Positions 60,159 through 64,000 of a stretch of 64,000 nucleotides of DNA are shown here, in pieces. The notes under the pieces were generated by a model. It saw only the letters and a list, made by a program, of their open reading frames with translations, was not told the DNA's origin and did no database searches. Position 1 is the stretch's first letter, and every line of letters starts with the position of its first letter. The stretch covers positions 627,501-691,500 of the forward strand of contig NC_091673.1 of the NCBI RefSeq assembly GCF_042453785.1. Reading direction: 5' to 3'. A program made the position numbers and the translations under genes. This DNA is from Malus domestica (lineage: Eukaryota; Streptophyta; Magnoliopsida; Rosales; Rosaceae).

Positions 60159-60469
60159 AATAAAAATGAATATTAAAGTAGAACCTCTAGGAAATGATGA
60201 TTAATTGTATTTCGTAGGGCATTACAAAGACTTAAATTTGTTGACAAATAAGTAGTTACGCAGTACGACATACTATACAAAGTAACTCACGACGGCGATA
60301 CTTAACTAATAAGAACATTAAAAACCATAACAGAGATACGATATTAATTAACAACCCGACAATGAATTATTCCAGCTAGTTACACACTAGCACTAAAGTA
60401 CATGCGTCCATGCACCCCATTACTTATTAAGTGATAAGTGATCAGCTCATCACTAGCTTAGTTAATTAG

Positions 60470-60802
60470 CTATTTAACTATTTTTAGGCACAAGCATCTG
60501 CGACGTAAACCCAAGAACCAGCTACCAGTGAAGCCTTTAGTTTGGCAAACAACTGCAAAGTTACTTTTACTCATGCAATTTCCAGGGAAGCGGTTACTTT
60601 GAGATTCGCAGGTCCTACCCTCAACAACTTTCGTCCCTTTAAACAATTATTCCAAACAAAATAAGGTTACTATGCATGCTTATAATCGGAATAATATATA
60701 TATATTAACGATGAAGTAAGTTAACAAGATCGAGCAAGAAGAAATACTACCGCCGGCGACCAAAAGCAGCAGGAAGAAGCAGATAGTTGGGAGAAAACGC
60801 AT
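60470..60802 (-). pseudogene. Defensin D10, lineage B, cysteine pattern degraded
   Basis: Exons 60470-60627 and 60751-60802 give an open 69-residue frame: MRFLPTICFFLLLLVAG, then VVEGRTCESQSNRFPGNC, MSKSNFAVVCQTKGFTGSWF, LGLRRRCLCLKIVK. The third cysteine is Phe and the terminal cysteine is absent, so a normal defensin fold is unlikely. Splice sites look usable; it could still be transcribed. Confidence 0.65.
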
Positions 60803-60829
60803 GGAACGCTTTTTATGTATATATAACAA

Positions 60830-61810
60830 GTTTACATATAAGATTTCGAACTTAGGGCAACTTAGAATGACACCATTGATATATATCGTTATATATATAA
60901 GCTCTTATAAATTCATACCATAGCAATACACCAGGGACGAAATCTGAGTTCTATATGAATTGGGACATCCTAAAAAATAAAGTCATAATTAAAAAGTAAG
61001 AATTAACTAACAATGCACATATATTAATCCATAAAATATGTCATACATCATATTATAATATCTCACAACGCATTTCTAAGTTTTGAGCGTTGCTTAATAA
61101 TTTAATTACCAATACCATCAAATATTTGTTCCTATAAAAATAACCATGTTTTCATTCATCTATTAATTTTCTTATGATTTCTTAATTGATACTTTAAAAA
61201 TTTCCGAAAATACTTTATCACGTGAAATTATAATATGCAATATGTACAATTTTTTCATAAATAACTGAATTAGGGCATCAGCCCGTTGGGCCTAAGGTGG
61301 CTCATATGTTGGCAATACCACACATACTATGTAGAAAAGTGAGAAAAATACGAAAGTATTTTAAAAGTGAGAGAAAAATATGAAAGTATTTTAAGAAAAA
61401 AAATTTGGAAGGGTCTTTTAAAGTGTTATCAAGAAAATATCAATCCTTAAGGACAATTTCTTCTAAAATAAAATAAAATAAAAATAAACAATTAATAAGT
61501 CTTTGCTTAAAAGTTGCTTAACCAATTTCGAACCTTTTCCTTTTTTTTTTCTTGTGCATCAACCTCACCTTGTCTTACATATATTACTACTGGTTTAAAA
61601 GTCAAAAGAACATAATACAACAGAAGGTGTGGATAGAAAAGTACGTCTGAAATCGACAATGCGACTTAAATAATCTTTGTAACACAAATTAAAGTAATGC
61701 GTTGAATCCAAGTACACTAAGTGAAAATTTTCAATAAAATGCCTTGTCAAAACGGAAAAAAAATAAATTGTTATTAGCATTTGACGATAATTATCTATCA
61801 CTCTTTCTTA
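60830..61810. other. Spacer between D10 and the retrogene (B-to-A type)
   Basis: Same spacer family as 57980-58930. No gene seen. Ends in cactctttcttaattgaaag, where the RPL37A retrocopy inserted. Confidence 0.6.
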
Positions 61811-61825
61811 ATTGAAAGTCAATAA

Positions 61826-62406
<581 letters not shown>

Positions 62407-62662
62407 AAAGTCAATAAACGAAAGAAGAGTTCATGGTGACTGGAATGTTAATAATAACCCTAACGAAAAGCATATAGGATAATAGACGATTAAAAGTACG
62501 TAAGGTGCAGTGAAAACACTACACTAGACATATGAATAATGATCTATGCAGGGTCATTCAATTTATTAGCAAAAGCAACCATGTGGATACAGGGTCATAT
62601 CAATCCATCACATTACACAAGCACGGTCTCTACAGAGATTACATTTCTTTTTAACTAATTAA

Positions 62663-63010
62663 TTAACACTTTTTGGTGCACATGCATGTACGGGTCAAGC
62701 CACTACATTTGCCTCTGGTGAATTGCTCCTTTCTGCAGGTGTGTTTACAGTTGTTAGAGGAAAAGCACAACCCCTTGAACAAGGTGCTCGGAACCTCGCA
62801 GATTTTTCCCTCAACTGCCTTGTTTGACTCAGTCATTGCCTCAACACTTATTGGCCCCATCTCTAATGATCAAAATTTTGTTGTTGAATAAGATGCTTTA
62901 TTCGAAACATCATAAAAAATTAATGATAATAAAGGGGTATAATTACCGGTAGCGGCCAAAAGTAGAACAAGAACGCAAACGGCTGAAACAAGACGCATTG
63001 AACGCTCCAT
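62663..63010 (-). CDS. Defensin D11, lineage A (KICE subgroup)
   Basis: Model: complement(join(62663..62862, 62947..63010)), 87 residues. Signal peptide MERSMRLVSAVCVLVLLLAA; linker EMGPISVEAMTESNKAVEG; domain KICEVPSTLFKGLC, gamma-core RGKCSGLTRTCMC, terminal KKC. The mature domain is identical to D9. The usual VEAR is VEAM here, which could affect processing. TATA-like ttttatacagg lies near 63125. Confidence 0.92.
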
Positions 63011-63119
63011 TTGAATCTGAGTGTATGTGAGTATGTGCTTGATCCGTGTGTTTCTGTGTGTGTGCTTGATTGTGATAAGAGAGATCTTAGCCGCTGATGC
63101 AAAGAACAATAACCATGGA

Positions 63120-63870
63120 AGGCTTTTTATACAGGGGTCTAGCCCATATTAAAAAGGATTGGTCTCCGTAAAGCAAGGTAGCTCCATACCCAAAATACAA
63201 AGTTGAAATTTCCAACTTAAGAGGCACCATAAACAAAATTTCTAATTTTGATGACTAAGTTCTCCGCCATACATTTTTCTATGCATACTAGGGTTTCTTT
63301 TTCAAGCACATTTAACTTTTGCTTTTAAAAGAATAGTTGGGTTATAAGCACATTTGACTTATTATTCAAATTTTTATATGTAAATGAAGTGGTGTGTGTG
63401 TGTGTGTGTATCTCACATAAAAGTCCATATTTCTTATAACAATATAATTGTTTTTTACACAAGTTTTAGTTTGTCTGTACCAAATTAATCTAAATTATAT
63501 AGATCAGGATTTGCACATTAGGTGTAGACGAAGATTACGTTGCTTTAGGTAACGTGGCTAAGCCTAATAAAAATGGATGCTAAAGTCGAACCCTGAGGAA
63601 ATGATGATTAATTGTATTTCGTAGGGCATTACAAAGACTTAAATTTGTTGACAAATAAGAAGTTACGCAGTATGACGTATTGTACAAAGTAACCCACAAC
63701 GGTGATACTTAACAAACATGAACATAAAAAACCATAACAGAGATACGATGTCAATTAATCACCCAACAGTGAGTTATTCCAACTAGTTCCACACTAGCAC
63801 CAAATTACGTGCATCTATGCACCACTAATAATTAAGTGATAGTGATAAGTGATCAGCTCATCACTAGCTT
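63120..63870. other. Spacer between D11 and D12 (A-to-B type)
   Basis: Counterpart of 56570-57500 and 59530-60460 without their MITE insertions. A (GT)n tract lies at about 63391-63410. No gene seen. Confidence 0.6.
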
Positions 63871-63889
63871 AATTAATTAGCTAATTCAC

Positions 63890-64000
63890 CATTTTTTTGT
63901 GCAAAAGCATCTGCGGCGTAAACCCAAGAACCAGCCACCAGTGAAGTGGTTACTCCAAGACTCGCAAGTCCTACCCTCAGCAATTGTTGTCCCTTTGAAC
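63890..64000 (-). pseudogene. Defensin D12, lineage B, partial at the window edge
   Basis: Exon 2 only: VAEGRTCESWSNHFTGGWFL then GLRRRCFCTKKW and stop. The central segment with cysteines two to four is missing, the terminal cysteine position is Trp, and the AG splice acceptor of sister copies is absent. Exon 1 would lie beyond the window. Confidence 0.7.

Overview
The window is nuclear DNA of a flowering plant. Spliced genes, plant-specific families (class III peroxidases, P-class PPR, defensins) and dense small inverted-repeat transposons show this. The transposon families and protein style suggest Rosaceae, perhaps the apple/pear group; that is inference from recall, not a search.

Layout. 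(1) 77-10477, minus: a 12-exon gene for a protein of about 2,695 residues with a SEN1/UPF1-like helicase followed by a UvrD/TRANK1-like helicase. (2) 11739-13305: intergenic MITEs, one nested in another. (3) 13590-17644, minus: a 7-exon DEAD-box helicase gene of the RH32/DDX10/Dbp4 type. (4) 17818-19165: four MITEs side by side. (5) 19723-21549, plus: an intronless P-class PPR gene. (6) 21742-38410: a tandem duplication carrying two nearly identical class III peroxidase genes (22376-24542 and 33717-34875). The copies differ by insertions: a solo LTR and an intron insert in copy 1, and a 365-bp Tourist-like MITE and a 4.4-kb PIF/Harbinger transposon in copy 2. A 5'-truncated fragment of a probable GPI-anchored protein gene lies at the junction. 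(7) 38641-39082, minus: a two-exon gene for a 62-residue membrane microprotein. (8) 39566-43044: a non-autonomous LTR retroelement with a captured fragment of an RBP45/47-type RNA-binding protein gene. (9) 43702-64000: a minus-strand tandem array of at least twelve defensin genes and relics.

Defensin array. Two lineages alternate. Lineage A (signal peptide starting MERSMRLVSAAF) has six apparently intact genes, each of two exons. Lineage B (signal peptide starting MRFLPTIC) is mostly degenerate and lacks the last cysteine. One lineage-A copy is split by a MITE and one lineage-B copy by a young Copia element. An intact processed retrogene of ribosomal protein eL43 (RPL37A), with poly(A) tail and target-site duplication, sits between two units.

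Exon borders were read by eye from splice consensus, frame continuity and family similarity. Total coding lengths divide by three for every model given as intact.
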